Shown here one piece after another: positions 8,226 through 16,771 of a stretch of 64,000 bases of DNA. Below the pieces are notes generated by a model. The model ran no database searches, was not told the origin of the DNA, and worked only from the letters and a program-made list of their open reading frames with translations. Position 1 is the stretch's first letter. The number at the start of each line of letters is the position of its first letter. A program made the translations under genes and the position numbers. Origin of the DNA: Pelagibacterales bacterium SAG-MED15. Lineage in GTDB: Bacteria; Pseudomonadota; Alphaproteobacteria; Pelagibacterales; Pelagibacteraceae. Location: NCBI GenBank assembly GCA_014654065.1, contig JACWDM010000002.1, positions 1 to 64,000 on the forward strand, in the 5' to 3' direction.

Positions 8226-9627
8226 TAGAATTATTGTATAATATTTGATTTTTCAAACTATCAATATTGGTACATAGTTCAGGATCGTTTTTCTTTAAAT
8301 TTTCAATTGTTTTAATTGAATGTATTACAGTGGTATGGTCCCTATTTGAAAATTCTCTTCCAATTTCAGGTAAAGATTTTGAGGTTAAAATTTTTGTTAA
8401 ATATATTGCTGTTTGCCTAGGCCTAACTAGATATCTAGATCTTCTAGATGAAAGCATTTCATTCTTAGAAATTTTAAAAAACTTACAAACTAAAGATTGA
8501 ATATTATCAATTGTAACTTTGTTTTCAGATAGGTTTAAAAGATCTTTTAAAACAATTTTCGTTTCAGATAAACTTGGAGTCTTATTATAAATTCTTGAAA
8601 ATGATACAATTCTATTTAAAGCGCCTACTAATTCTCTAATACTATTTTTTACCTCTAAACTTATAAATTTTTGTATTTCATCAGAAATATTAATTTGATC
8701 TGCATAATATTTTTTTAATTCATCAGTTTTAAGTTTAATTATTTTATATCTTAAATCGTAATCTGGTTGTTGAATATCAATAACTAAACCCCCAGAAAAT
8801 CTAGACTTAATTCTTTCCTGTATTCTATTAAGTTTATTAGGTGGTCTATCAGCAGAAATAATTATTTGAGATCCTTTATCTAACAATGCATTAAATGTAT
8901 GAAAAAACTCTTCCTGCATGGCTTCTTTACCGTTCATAAACTGAATATCGTCGATTAAAAATATATCTGCATTACGAAAATACTCTTTAAATTTCACCAT
9001 ATCATTTGATTTAATAGATTTTACAAACTGGTACATAAATCTTTCAGCAGAAATAAACATTACTTTATTTGTATCCTTAAGTGACAAACCTATAGAGTTT
9101 AATAAATGAGTTTTGCCCATTCCTACACCGCCGTAAATATATAATGGATTATAATGTGAAGTATTTTCTGAAACTTTTTTAGACGCTTCAAATGCAAGTT
9201 TATTACTAGAGCCTAATATAAAATTCTCAAAATTTTTATTTGGATCTATTCTATTATATTGGAAGAAAAAATCCTTGATAAAAGAAACATTATTATTTGA
9301 AGAACTAGAATTAATAATATTTTTATCGTTATCATTAATATCTTCTTTGTCATTATCAGCTATTGAAATTTCTATTCTATTAATCTCATTTCTATGAGAT
9401 TTAACTATTTGTAAAATTTGGTCTAAATACCTTGATGTAATCCAATCTCTTAGGAATCTTGTTGAAACTGATAATAATATGTAATCATTAAATTCACCTG
9501 AGAAATTAATTTTTCTTAACCAACTTTCAAATATATCCTTGCCAAATTTATTCTTCATTTCCAGCTGGATCTTTTCCCAATCTACTTTCTGAATTTCGTT
9601 TTTGTTTAATGTGTTTTTGTTTTTCAT
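8215..9627 (-). CDS. dnaA: Chromosomal replication initiator DnaA
   Basis: This 470-aa AAA+ initiator binds DnaA boxes and melts the origin. The N-terminal DnaB/DiaA-interaction domain (WEKIQLEMKNKFG) is followed by a variable Asn/Asp-rich linker (about 100-120). The ATPase has Walker A GGVGMGKT and Walker B FLIDDIQF with a sensor arginine region. The C-terminal DNA-binding domain IV carries the signature RDHTTVIHS. dnaN follows directly. The 284-bp region upstream holds no recognisable DnaA-box cluster, so autoregulation or an adjacent origin cannot be shown from sequence alone. Confidence 0.97.
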   Translation of the reverse strand: MKNKNTLNKNEIQKVDWEKIQLEMKNKFGKDIFESWLRKINFSGEFNDYILLSVSTRFLRDWITSRYLDQILQIVKSHRNEINRIEISIADNDKEDINDNDKNIINSSSSNNNVSFIKDFFFQYNRIDPNKNFENFILGSSNKLAFEASKKVSENTSHYNPLYIYGGVGMGKTHLLNSIGLSLKDTNKVMFISAERFMYQFVKSIKSNDMVKFKEYFRNADIFLIDDIQFMNGKEAMQEEFFHTFNALLDKGSQIIISADRPPNKLNRIQERIKSRFSGGLVIDIQQPDYDLRYKIIKLKTDELKKYYADQINISDEIQKFISLEVKNSIRELVGALNRIVSFSRIYNKTPSLSETKIVLKDLLNLSENKVTIDNIQSLVCKFFKISKNEMLSSRRSRYLVRPRQTAIYLTKILTSKSLPEIGREFSNRDHTTVIHSIKTIENLKKNDPELCTNIDSLKNQILYNNSNEI

Positions 9628-9911
9628 GAATTAATAATGTGAAATTCAATTAAGACCATTGAAAAATTTAATCAACAAATATTTTGCTTTTCATAAAAAT
9701 AAATAAAATCTCAGAGTGTATTTTTTATTTTTAAATTAAATTAAAAATAGAATTTTTTTTTAAACCTTTAGGTGAAATAAATTTGTAGCTAATTTTTATT
9801 TTGAAAAAATATTATAAAAAACTTGATAACTACATATAGTAAATTAAATTTTTAAAATCTTTTATTTAGTGCAAATCTTAAGTTGCAGAATAAATAACAA
9901 TTTGGAGTTGA
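9628..9911. other. Intergenic region upstream of dnaA (284 bp), no recognisable origin
   Basis: This is the longest gap in the window, lying between dnaA and rpsT, which are both on the minus strand. It is extremely AT-rich with many A and T tracts. I looked for TTATNCACA-type DnaA boxes on both strands and found no convincing match; TGTGAAATT near 9640 is weak. A TATAAT-like element for the minus strand occurs near 9811-9816, without a good -35. The region presumably carries the dnaA promoter. No small gene or RNA is apparent. Confidence 0.5.
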
Positions 9912-10172
9912 TTAAAGAGAATTTATTTTTTTTGTCAGTCTTGACAGATTTCTTGTTGCGTTTCCCTTTTTGATTATACCAGTCTTAGCTATTTTCATTA
10001 ATTCTGAATTTAGCTTTGGCAAATAAGATAGGGCATCCTTTTTATTTTTCTTTTCAATTAAAGTGTTCATTTTTTTAATTGCAGTTCTAAATCTACTTTT
10101 CCGAGATTTATTTATTAGAGTTTCTCTGGTATTTTTTCGAATTGTTTTGATCGCTGATTTTGTATTGGCCAT
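9912..10172 (-). CDS. rpsT: 30S ribosomal protein S20
   Basis: The ORF track begins 14 codons upstream at 10214, but the conserved S20 N-terminus MANTKSAIKTIRKN starts at ATG 10172, giving the usual 86 aa. The protein is Lys/Arg-rich and helical and binds 16S rRNA in the lower body of the 30S subunit. Its place next to dnaA, and after mutM, is a conserved alphaproteobacterial arrangement. No clear Shine-Dalgarno is seen ahead of the ATG. Confidence 0.95.
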   Translation of the reverse strand: MANTKSAIKTIRKNTRETLINKSRKSRFRTAIKKMNTLIEKKNKKDALSYLPKLNSELMKIAKTGIIKKGNATRNLSRLTKKINSL

Positions 10173-10221
10173 TTTGTGAGGAGATATAGCTGCTGAATGA
10201 TGTATGGTCAACAATTTAATT

Positions 10222-11088
10222 TCAGATTTTTTGACAAATATTGCAATAAAAACTTGATCTATTTGAAATTACTTTTTTTTTAACTATGCCCTCGCATCTT
10301 TTCTTAAGACATTTTTTACCCTCTCTATCGTAAACTTTAAAATATTTTTGAAACGAACCTAATTCACCATAAGAACTTTTGAAATTTTGAATTGTAGATC
10401 CACCTTTTCTGATTGCGTTTTTTAAAACCTTTTGAGAGAAAAAAATTAATTTTTTGAAGTCTTTTAAACTTAATTTTCCTGATTTTTTTAATGGATTAAT
10501 TTTAGAGTAAAATAAAATTTCACTTGCATAAATATTACCTATTCCTGAGACAAATTTTTGATCTATTAAGTAATTTTTAATATTTTTAGATTTATTATTA
10601 AGTTTTTTTTTAAAGTATGGAATATTAAAAGCTTTATCAAATGGTTCTGGGCCATAATTTGAAAAGAACTTATCAAGTTTATTTTTATTTTCAATTAATC
10701 TTATAAAACCAAATCTACGTGGATCGTTATAGATTATCTTAAATTTATCAAAAAAAATATGAACATGATTATGTTTTTTGGGAAGATTTGGAGAATGATA
10801 GAAACTTAAATTAGTTAACAAATTTTTTTTTCTTTTATTAACAATATGTAATGTTCCAGACATTCCTAAATGAATAATACAATAATAATTATTATCTAGA
10901 AAAATTATTAGATACTTAGAAAATCTTGATATTTTTTTAATTTTTGAATTTTTTAGTATCCTTACGAAATTTTCTGCTATTTTAAATCTTAAATTCCCAT
11001 TTTTTATTATAATTTTTTGAATTTTTTTAAATATAATCTTTTTTGATAGCGATTGTTTGACTATTTCTACTTCTGGCAATTCTGGCAT
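10222..11088 (-). CDS. mutM: Formamidopyrimidine-DNA glycosylase
   Basis: MutM (Fpg) removes 8-oxoguanine and formamidopyrimidines and nicks the abasic site. The catalytic N-terminus PELPEVE, with Pro nucleophile and Glu, is exact once Met is removed. The helix-two-turns-helix is followed by a C-terminal zinc finger with four cysteines (CLKKRC and CNIC). The length of 288 aa is normal. The gene is upstream of rpsT on the same strand and divergent from ubiE across 39 bp, matching alphaproteobacterial gene order near dnaA. Confidence 0.95.
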   Translation of the reverse strand: MPELPEVEIVKQSLSKKIIFKKIQKIIIKNGNLRFKIAENFVRILKNSKIKKISRFSKYLIIFLDNNYYCIIHLGMSGTLHIVNKRKKNLLTNLSFYHSPNLPKKHNHVHIFFDKFKIIYNDPRRFGFIRLIENKNKLDKFFSNYGPEPFDKAFNIPYFKKKLNNKSKNIKNYLIDQKFVSGIGNIYASEILFYSKINPLKKSGKLSLKDFKKLIFFSQKVLKNAIRKGGSTIQNFKSSYGELGSFQKYFKVYDREGKKCLKKRCEGIVKKKVISNRSSFYCNICQKI

Positions 11089-11127
11089 TTATTACTATAT
11101 TAATATTTATAAAAAATAATAAATACA

Positions 11128-11832
11128 ATGAAACAATTTTTACAAAATCAAAAAGATCTAGTTCAAAATGTTTTTAACGATGTATATGACAAATATGATC
11201 TTATGAATGATTTTATGTCATTTGGTGTTCATAGATTGTGGAAAAAAGACTTAATAATGATGATGTCCCCTTCAATAAATAAAAAACTTATAGATGTAGG
11301 TTGTGGGACAGGTGATATTGGTAAACTGTTTCTAGAAAATGTAAAATTTAAAGGTGAGGTATTTAATATTGATCCAAATAAAAAAATGCTTGAACAAGGT
11401 AAAAAAAGACTTAAAAGCTTTAAAAATATTTTTTGGAAGGTTGGAAGTGCCGAAAATTTAGGCTTTAATTCAAGTTACTTTGATTATTATACGATTAGTT
11501 TTGGTTTAAGAAACACAAAAGATATTGATAAATCATTAAAGGAAGCTTACAGAGTTTTAAAGCCTGGCGGACGTTTTTTATGTTTAGAATTCTCAAAAAT
11601 TAACAATTCTAATCTAAATTTTTTATATAAAAATTACTCAAAATTAATTCCTCGAATTGGAAAAATTATAGTTGGCAAAAGTGAACCTTATGAATATCTA
11701 ACCAAAAGTATCGATAAGTTTATAAACCAAGATGAGTTGCAAGAAATAATGGAAAAAAATGGTTTTGAAAGATGCAAGTATAGAAATTTAAGTGGTGGAA
11801 TAGTTGCTATCCATTCTGGATGGAAAATTTAA
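11128..11832 (+). CDS. ubiE: Demethylmenaquinone/ubiquinone C-methyltransferase UbiE
   Basis: This class I SAM-dependent methyltransferase methylates the quinone ring of ubiquinone precursors. The 234-aa protein shows the family motif NDVYDKYDLMNDFMSFG, the SAM-binding loop IDVGCGTGDIG, and the signature RVLKPGGRFLCLEFS. Its stop codon overlaps the ubiB start as TAATG, so the two are translationally coupled. It functions with ubiB and coq7 in the ubiquinone pathway at the inner membrane. Confidence 0.95.
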   Translation: MKQFLQNQKDLVQNVFNDVYDKYDLMNDFMSFGVHRLWKKDLIMMMSPSINKKLIDVGCGTGDIGKLFLENVKFKGEVFNIDPNKKMLEQGKKRLKSFKNIFWKVGSAENLGFNSSYFDYYTISFGLRNTKDIDKSLKEAYRVLKPGGRFLCLEFSKINNSNLNFLYKNYSKLIPRIGKIIVGKSEPYEYLTKSIDKFINQDELQEIMEKNGFERCKYRNLSGGIVAIHSGWKI

Positions 11833-13400
11833 TGATCAAAAAATTTTATATATTATTTAAAATTGCCAGAAAGCTTGCTTTATCTGATGCAATTAAAATT
11901 ATCTCTAAAATACATAAGCCACCTCTTATAATTAAAATTTTGGTAAGTATTTTTTCAATTAAGCTATCTCAAGATGATTACAATCTTAAAAATCTAAGTG
12001 ATGAAGAGAAACTTTGTAAGTCTATTGAGGGTATGGGAACAACTTTTATAAAACTTGGTCAATTTTTGGCAACAAGACCAGATATAATTAGTGAAAAACT
12101 TTCTAAACAATTAGAAAAATTGCAAGATAGGGTTCCTCCATTTTCGAGCATTGATGCTAAAAATATTCTTAAAGATGAGCTTGGAGATGACATGTACAAA
12201 TTAATATTAAACTTAAGTGAGCCAATTGCTGCTGCATCAATTGCTCAGGTTCATAAGGCACAAATAAATGAAAATGGGACTATAAAAGATATAGCAATAA
12301 AAATATTGAGGCCAGATATTAAGAAAAAATTTAATGAAGAAATTGATGCTTTAATGCTACTTGCTTATATAATTCAAAGTATTTCATCAAAGACAAAAAG
12401 ATTAAGACTGATGGAGGTAGTCTTTCTTTTGAAAGAAATAACAAATCATGAGATGGATTTAAGGTTTGAAGCAGCGGCTGCAAATGAATTTGCTGAAAAT
12501 ACAAAAAATGATGTTGGTTTTTATGTGCCAAAAATATATTGGAATTTTACTAGCGAGAAAGTTTTAACTTTAGATTGGATTGAAGGTTTTTCTATTCGAG
12601 AAAAAAATATTTTAATTGAAAAAGGTATTAATGTAAAAAATATTGCAACTGATATTATTCAACACTTTTTGAGACACGCAGTTAGAGATGGTTTTTTTCA
12701 CGCAGATATGCATCAAGGTAACTTGCTTATAGATAGTAGTGGCCAAATAATAACTATTGATTTTGGAATAATGGGTCGTTTAGACAAACTTAATAGAAAA
12801 TTCTTAGCTGAAATTTTATATGGTTTCGTAATGAGGGACTATAAAAATGTTGCGAATATTCATATTGTAGCTGGCCTAGTGCCTAAAGATGTTAATGTTG
12901 ATGAATTAGCTCAAGCTCTTAGAGCTATAGGGGAGCCTATTTTTGGTCAATCAGTAAAAGATATTTCAGGTGGTAAGCTACTTAAACAACTTTTTGATAT
13001 TACTGAGAAGTTTAATATGCAAACTCAACCTCAATTACTGCTACTTCAAAAAACAATGGTAGTAGTAGAAGGGGTGGCAAGAAAACTAAATCCAGATACC
13101 AATATCTGGGAAACCTCAAAACCAGTCTTAGAAAAATGGTTAAAAGAAACTAAGGATCCAATTTCAAACTTAACCGAAACCTTAAAAGATTCAACTGAGG
13201 TGTTGAAAAGATTGCCGGAATTACCACAAATAATGGATAAGGCAAATCAAGCACTTACTTTTCTTGCTAGCGGACAGATACCTCAAAATTCCAACTCATA
13301 TTCGGCTCTTAAAGACAAAGAAATGGAAATGAAATCATTTAGAAATCAAAGTATTATTGGATTATTATTGCTTGTATTTTTTGGTTACTTAGTATTTTAA
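11832..13400 (+). CDS. ubiB: Ubiquinone biosynthesis protein UbiB (ABC1/ADCK atypical kinase)
   Basis: UbiB is an atypical kinase/ATPase needed for ubiquinone synthesis. The 522-aa protein carries the KxGQ motif FIKLGQFLATRPD, the Ala-rich nucleotide loop (AAASIAQVH), the catalytic DxHxGN motif HADMHQGN and the DFG-like IDFGIMG. One hydrophobic C-terminal helix (IIGLLLLVFFGYLVF) anchors it to the membrane. The track begins at 11820 (MENLM), but the ATG at 11832 overlaps the ubiE stop and is the likelier start. Confidence 0.93.
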   Translation: MIKKFYILFKIARKLALSDAIKIISKIHKPPLIIKILVSIFSIKLSQDDYNLKNLSDEEKLCKSIEGMGTTFIKLGQFLATRPDIISEKLSKQLEKLQDRVPPFSSIDAKNILKDELGDDMYKLILNLSEPIAAASIAQVHKAQINENGTIKDIAIKILRPDIKKKFNEEIDALMLLAYIIQSISSKTKRLRLMEVVFLLKEITNHEMDLRFEAAAANEFAENTKNDVGFYVPKIYWNFTSEKVLTLDWIEGFSIREKNILIEKGINVKNIATDIIQHFLRHAVRDGFFHADMHQGNLLIDSSGQIITIDFGIMGRLDKLNRKFLAEILYGFVMRDYKNVANIHIVAGLVPKDVNVDELAQALRAIGEPIFGQSVKDISGGKLLKQLFDITEKFNMQTQPQLLLLQKTMVVVEGVARKLNPDTNIWETSKPVLEKWLKETKDPISNLTETLKDSTEVLKRLPELPQIMDKANQALTFLASGQIPQNSNSYSALKDKEMEMKSFRNQSIIGLLLLVFFGYLVF

Positions 13401-13407
13401 TTTCAAA

Positions 13408-14607
13408 ATGAATTTTTTAGATAAAAAAAAAATACTATTAATAATATGTGGTGGGATAGCTGCTTATAAATCTTTAGAAATTATAAGATTATTAAAAAAA
13501 AAAGGAGCTTTTGTAAAAACTATTCTTACAAAAAATGCTAAAAAGTTTGTGACACCATTATCAGTAGTATCTCTTTCCCAAGAAAAAGTTTACTCAGACT
13601 TATTTGATTATAAAAATGAGTCTGAAATGGATCATATTTCACTGTCAAGATGGTCAGATTTATTGTTAATAGCGCCTGCAACCGCTAATACTATTTCAAA
13701 GTTAAGCTATGGGCTTGCAGATGATCTAGCTGCAACAGTAACATTAGCTTCTAATAAACAGGTTTTTTTAGCACCAGCAATGAATGTTCGAATGTGGGAA
13801 CATCAATCAAATAAAGATAACATTAAAAAATTAAAATCATTTGGATATAAATTAATTGGACCTAATATAGGTGATATGGCTTGTGGAGAATACGGTAAAG
13901 GCAAAATGTCTGAACCCTCAGAAATCTTAAATTTGTTAGAAGATCATTTTAAAGGTTTAACAAATTTAAAAAAAAAGAGAGCTCTAGTTACAGCTGGTCC
14001 AACTCAAGAATTTTTAGATCCAGTCAGATATATCACGAATAGATCGAGTGGTAAGCAAGGTTATGAAATTGCAAATTCTTTAAATAAAAGTGGGTTTGAT
14101 ACAACTCTTATATCAGGTCCGTCTATTCAAATTGCTGATAAAGGTATTAATTTAATAAAAGTTAAAACTGCAGAAGATATGTTTAGAGAAACAATAAATA
14201 ATTTGCCAGTAGATGTAGCAGTATTTTCAGCAGCTGTCGGTGATTGGAAAATGAAAAAATACAGTAAAGATAAAATTAAAAAAATTGATAATATTGTGAT
14301 AAATTTAGAAAAAAATATAGATATTCTCAATAATATTTCAAATCACAATTCTTTAAGACCAAAACTTGTGATTGGTTTTGCTGCTGAAACAGAGAATATT
14401 CATTCAAATGCCAAGAAAAAATTATTAGATAAAAATTGTGATTGGATAATTGCAAATGATGTATCTGATGAAACAATCGGCTTTGAATCAAATGAAAATG
14501 CAGTTTCGATTTTTTACAAAAATGACGAAAAAGAAGATATTAAAAAAACAACTAAAGCCCATCTCGCAAACCAAATCGTAGATAGAATATTAAATCACTT
14601 AAATTAA
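13408..14607 (+). CDS. coaBC: Bifunctional phosphopantothenoylcysteine decarboxylase/synthetase
   Basis: CoaBC makes 4'-phosphopantetheine for coenzyme A. The N-terminal flavin decarboxylase half (about 1-180) contains GGIAAYKS, the PAMNVRMWEH motif and the active-site Cys in MACGEYGKGKMSEP. The C-terminal CTP-dependent synthetase half starts at LVTAGPTQEFLDPVRYI and includes NRSSGKQG. The length of 399 aa is typical. It sits between ubiB and dut with minimal spacing, a conserved order in alphaproteobacteria. Confidence 0.95.
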   Translation: MNFLDKKKILLIICGGIAAYKSLEIIRLLKKKGAFVKTILTKNAKKFVTPLSVVSLSQEKVYSDLFDYKNESEMDHISLSRWSDLLLIAPATANTISKLSYGLADDLAATVTLASNKQVFLAPAMNVRMWEHQSNKDNIKKLKSFGYKLIGPNIGDMACGEYGKGKMSEPSEILNLLEDHFKGLTNLKKKRALVTAGPTQEFLDPVRYITNRSSGKQGYEIANSLNKSGFDTTLISGPSIQIADKGINLIKVKTAEDMFRETINNLPVDVAVFSAAVGDWKMKKYSKDKIKKIDNIVINLEKNIDILNNISNHNSLRPKLVIGFAAETENIHSNAKKKLLDKNCDWIIANDVSDETIGFESNENAVSIFYKNDEKEDIKKTTKAHLANQIVDRILNHLN

Positions 14608-14608
14608 T

Positions 14609-15046
14609 ATGATTAAGGTTTTAATAAAAAAACTTAATCAAAAAGCTATAATTCCATCTTACAAAACCCCTGGATCATCAGGTCTAGACTTAACAGCTTT
14701 AATAGAGAGTGAAATAATAATTCCACCTAAAAAATCTGCTTTAATATCAACCGGATTATCGATAGCAATACCTGATGATACAGAGGTTCAAATTAGACCT
14801 AGGTCGGGTCTTGCTGCTAAATCGAATATAACCGTTCTCAATACACCTGGTACAATTGATAGTGATTATAGAGGTGAATTAAAAGTTATTTTATTTAATC
14901 ATGGCGATAAGGAATTTGTTGTCAATAACGGAGATAGAATTGCTCAAATGGTTTTGATGCCGATTTTAAAAATAGAGTTTGAAGAAGTAGATAATTTGCC
15001 AAAAACTATAAGAGGATCTGGAGGATTTGGATCAACTGGCAAATGA
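14609..15046 (+). CDS. dut: dUTP pyrophosphatase
   Basis: This trimeric dUTPase converts dUTP to dUMP and keeps uracil out of DNA. The five family motifs are visible: SGLDLTA, RPRSGLA, NTPGTIDSDYRGEL, the RIAQMVL segment, and the C-terminal GSGGFGSTG P-loop-like lid. The length of 145 aa is normal. It starts one base after the coaBC stop and overlaps the MoeB/ThiF-like gene by 4 bp. Confidence 0.96.
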   Translation: MIKVLIKKLNQKAIIPSYKTPGSSGLDLTALIESEIIIPPKKSALISTGLSIAIPDDTEVQIRPRSGLAAKSNITVLNTPGTIDSDYRGELKVILFNHGDKEFVVNNGDRIAQMVLMPILKIEFEEVDNLPKTIRGSGGFGSTGK

Positions 15047-15792
15047 ATAAAAAATTAAACAACGAAAATTTAGAGAGATACTCTAGACAAATAGTTTTAA
15101 AAGATATCGGTATTCAGGGTCAGAAAAAAATTTCACTTTCTAAAATTCTAATAGTCGGAGCAGGAGGGCTAGGATGTCCAGCTGCAGATTATTTAAGCAG
15201 AGCTGGAGTAGGAGTAATTGGTATTGCAGATTTTGACAAAGTAAGCTTATCTAATATCCATAGACAATCAATGTACCACTCTAAAGATATTGGTAAATTT
15301 AAAGTTGATAAACTCTATGAAAAAATTAAAAAAATAAATCCATATGTTAAAATAAACAAACACAAAGTTAAGATCTCCATTAAAAATGTTAATCAAATTG
15401 TAAATAAGTATGATCTTATAATTGATGGTACTGATAATTTTAAAACAAAATTTTTACTAAATGATGCTTCTATGAAATTTAAAAAATACTTTATTCCTGG
15501 TGCTATAAGTAAATTTGAAGGCCATGTATTTACGTTCAATTTTAAAAATAAAAAAGAACCTTGTCTAAAATGTTTTTACCAGGGTATTCCATCTGATGAA
15601 ATTTTAAATTGTGAAGCTGAAGGTATACTGGGGCCAATAGCTGGAATAGTAGGCAATATCCAAGCAAATGAAGCTCTTAAAATAATTCTAGATATAGGAA
15701 AAAACTTGAGATCAAATATTTTAATATTAAATTTTAAAGACCTTGATTTTAGAAAAGTAAAATTTCAAAAAAAGAAAAGTTGTACATGTTAA
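15043..15792 (+). CDS. ThiF/MoeB-family adenylyltransferase
   Basis: This E1-like enzyme adenylates the C-terminal glycine of a ubiquitin-like sulfur carrier (MoaD or ThiS). The 249-aa protein has the R-Y-S-R-Q-I start, the nucleotide loop GAGGLGCP, the acidic DFDKVSLSNIHRQ motif and a zinc pair in PCLKCF. The second zinc site is CTC at the very C-terminus, where MoeB has CxxC. A conserved Cys lies in LNCEAEGILGP. No rhodanese domain is attached. Whether the partner is MoaD or ThiS cannot be decided from the window, so no gene symbol is given. Confidence 0.88.
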   Translation: MNKKLNNENLERYSRQIVLKDIGIQGQKKISLSKILIVGAGGLGCPAADYLSRAGVGVIGIADFDKVSLSNIHRQSMYHSKDIGKFKVDKLYEKIKKINPYVKINKHKVKISIKNVNQIVNKYDLIIDGTDNFKTKFLLNDASMKFKKYFIPGAISKFEGHVFTFNFKNKKEPCLKCFYQGIPSDEILNCEAEGILGPIAGIVGNIQANEALKIILDIGKNLRSNILILNFKDLDFRKVKFQKKKSCTC

Positions 15793-16229
15793 GATTTTTT
15801 TTAATTTTAATAATTTTTTTTTTTAACTCAAATCTATTAGCTGAAGAAAATGACTATTTTTTAATGTTAAAATATAATAAAGTAAACGTTAGATATGGAC
15901 CTAACAAAGATGATCAAATAAAATTTGTATATAAGAAAAAATATCTTCCATTAAAAGTTATAGATAGAAAAGAAAACTTTAGAAAAATTATTGATCATAA
16001 AAATAATAATGGCTGGATTCATATTTCACAATTGAAACCATCAAAATCATTAATTATTATGGATAATAAGACTTTATTTAAAAAAAATAGTATATTTTCG
16101 AAACCTATAATTAAACTTGAAAAAGGAAAGTTAGTATTAATTAAAAAGTGTAAAGAAAGCTGGTGCAAAATCAAAACCAATAAAATAACTGGCTGGCTTA
16201 GAACTGAAAATGTTTGGGGTATTAATTAA
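15786..16229 (+). CDS. Exported SH3-domain protein
   Basis: The track uses a TTG at 15780, but ATG 15786 (MLRFFLILIIFFF) is the better start and gives 147 aa. A signal peptide ends near NSNLLAEEN. Two bacterial SH3-like repeats follow: one is anchored by VNVRYGPNKDD and GWIHISQL, the second by KTNKITGWLRTENVW. Periplasmic SH3b proteins usually bind peptidoglycan or other envelope ligands. It overlaps the MoeB/ThiF-like gene by 7 bp and is presumably expressed as the last gene of that operon. Function is otherwise unknown. Confidence 0.75.
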   Translation: MLRFFLILIIFFFNSNLLAEENDYFLMLKYNKVNVRYGPNKDDQIKFVYKKKYLPLKVIDRKENFRKIIDHKNNNGWIHISQLKPSKSLIIMDNKTLFKKNSIFSKPIIKLEKGKLVLIKKCKESWCKIKTNKITGWLRTENVWGIN

Positions 16230-16409
16230 TTATTTTTGTTGCGAACAAATATCTTTAATTACTGGCATATTCGCACAATCCCCACATTTCGTAATTTGAA
16301 CTATACAACCATCATTCAATACTTGAACATCAACAGTTCTATCACACTTAGAACATTTTGATGCAATTGTAAGTCCGCATTTTTTGCAATTATAGTTTTG
16401 TATTTCCAT
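16230..16409 (-). CDS. Small zinc-ribbon protein (59 aa), not in ORF track
   Basis: On the minus strand an ATG at 16409 opens a 59-codon frame that ends directly at the stop of the convergent SH3 gene. The product is Cys-rich: C8-x2-C11 (CKKC), C19-x2-C22 (CSKC) and C42-x2-C45 (CGDC), plus Cys at 35 and 55. This layout indicates a small zinc-ribbon or rubredoxin-like metal site. I do not recognise a named family. A 6-1-6 Fur-like palindrome lies about 95 bp upstream. It may be metal-regulated, but that is inference. Confidence 0.65.
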   Translation of the reverse strand: MEIQNYNCKKCGLTIASKCSKCDRTVDVQVLNDGCIVQITKCGDCANMPVIKDICSQQK

Positions 16410-16503
16410 AACTGTAAAATAGAAAATGAAAATTATTTTTCAAGTAATTTCTTCGCTAATAATAATTGTTATCAAAAAAAAATTTATACACTCATTTTTT
16501 TGC

Positions 16504-16522
16504 AGTAATGATAATCATTCGC
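16504..16522. promoter_or_regulatory. Fur-box-like palindrome
   Basis: The sequence AGTAATGATAATCATTCGC contains a perfect 6-1-6 palindrome (AATGAT-A-ATCATT). It matches 15 of 19 positions of the classical Fur consensus GATAATGATAATCATTATC. It lies between the stop of the DUF2061 gene and the start of the zinc-ribbon gene, both on the minus strand, so it could control the zinc-ribbon gene. A fur gene is present at 36.1 kb. AT-rich DNA yields such matches by chance, so this is moderate evidence only. Confidence 0.45.
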
Positions 16523-16528
16523 AAAAAA

Positions 16529-16771
16529 TTATTTTTTTGATTTACTTGCCCACCACTTATCTAAAATAAAATACCAAACAGAATTTGCCAAAGGCTCAAC
16601 TATAGCATCGGTTAGAGCTATCATAAAAGATACATCTGCTACCAACATTAAAACCGTTATTGCGATTGCAAAATGTCCAATCGTATAAATTACAGTTCGT
16701 AAAATCGAGCCTTTATTATTTTGAAATATATCTTTTGAAGCTCCGAATAAGCCTTTAGTTATTTCTGTCAT
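16529..16771 (-). CDS. DUF2061-like small membrane protein
   Basis: This 80-aa protein has a short soluble N-terminus, then the pattern SILRTVIYTIGHFAIAITVLM followed by a second hydrophobic stretch and EPLANSVWYFILDKWW, which resembles DUF2061 predicted membrane proteins. Function is unknown. Its start overlaps the end of the beta-hydroxylase gene by 17 bp, so the two are almost certainly co-transcribed behind katG. Confidence 0.65.
   Translation of the reverse strand: MTEITKGLFGASKDIFQNNKGSILRTVIYTIGHFAIAITVLMLVADVSFMIALTDAIVEPLANSVWYFILDKWWASKSKK

Noticed and set aside
9628-9911. Replication origin immediately upstream of dnaA
   Set aside because: No DnaA-box cluster was seen on either strand; AT-richness alone is not evidence in this genome.
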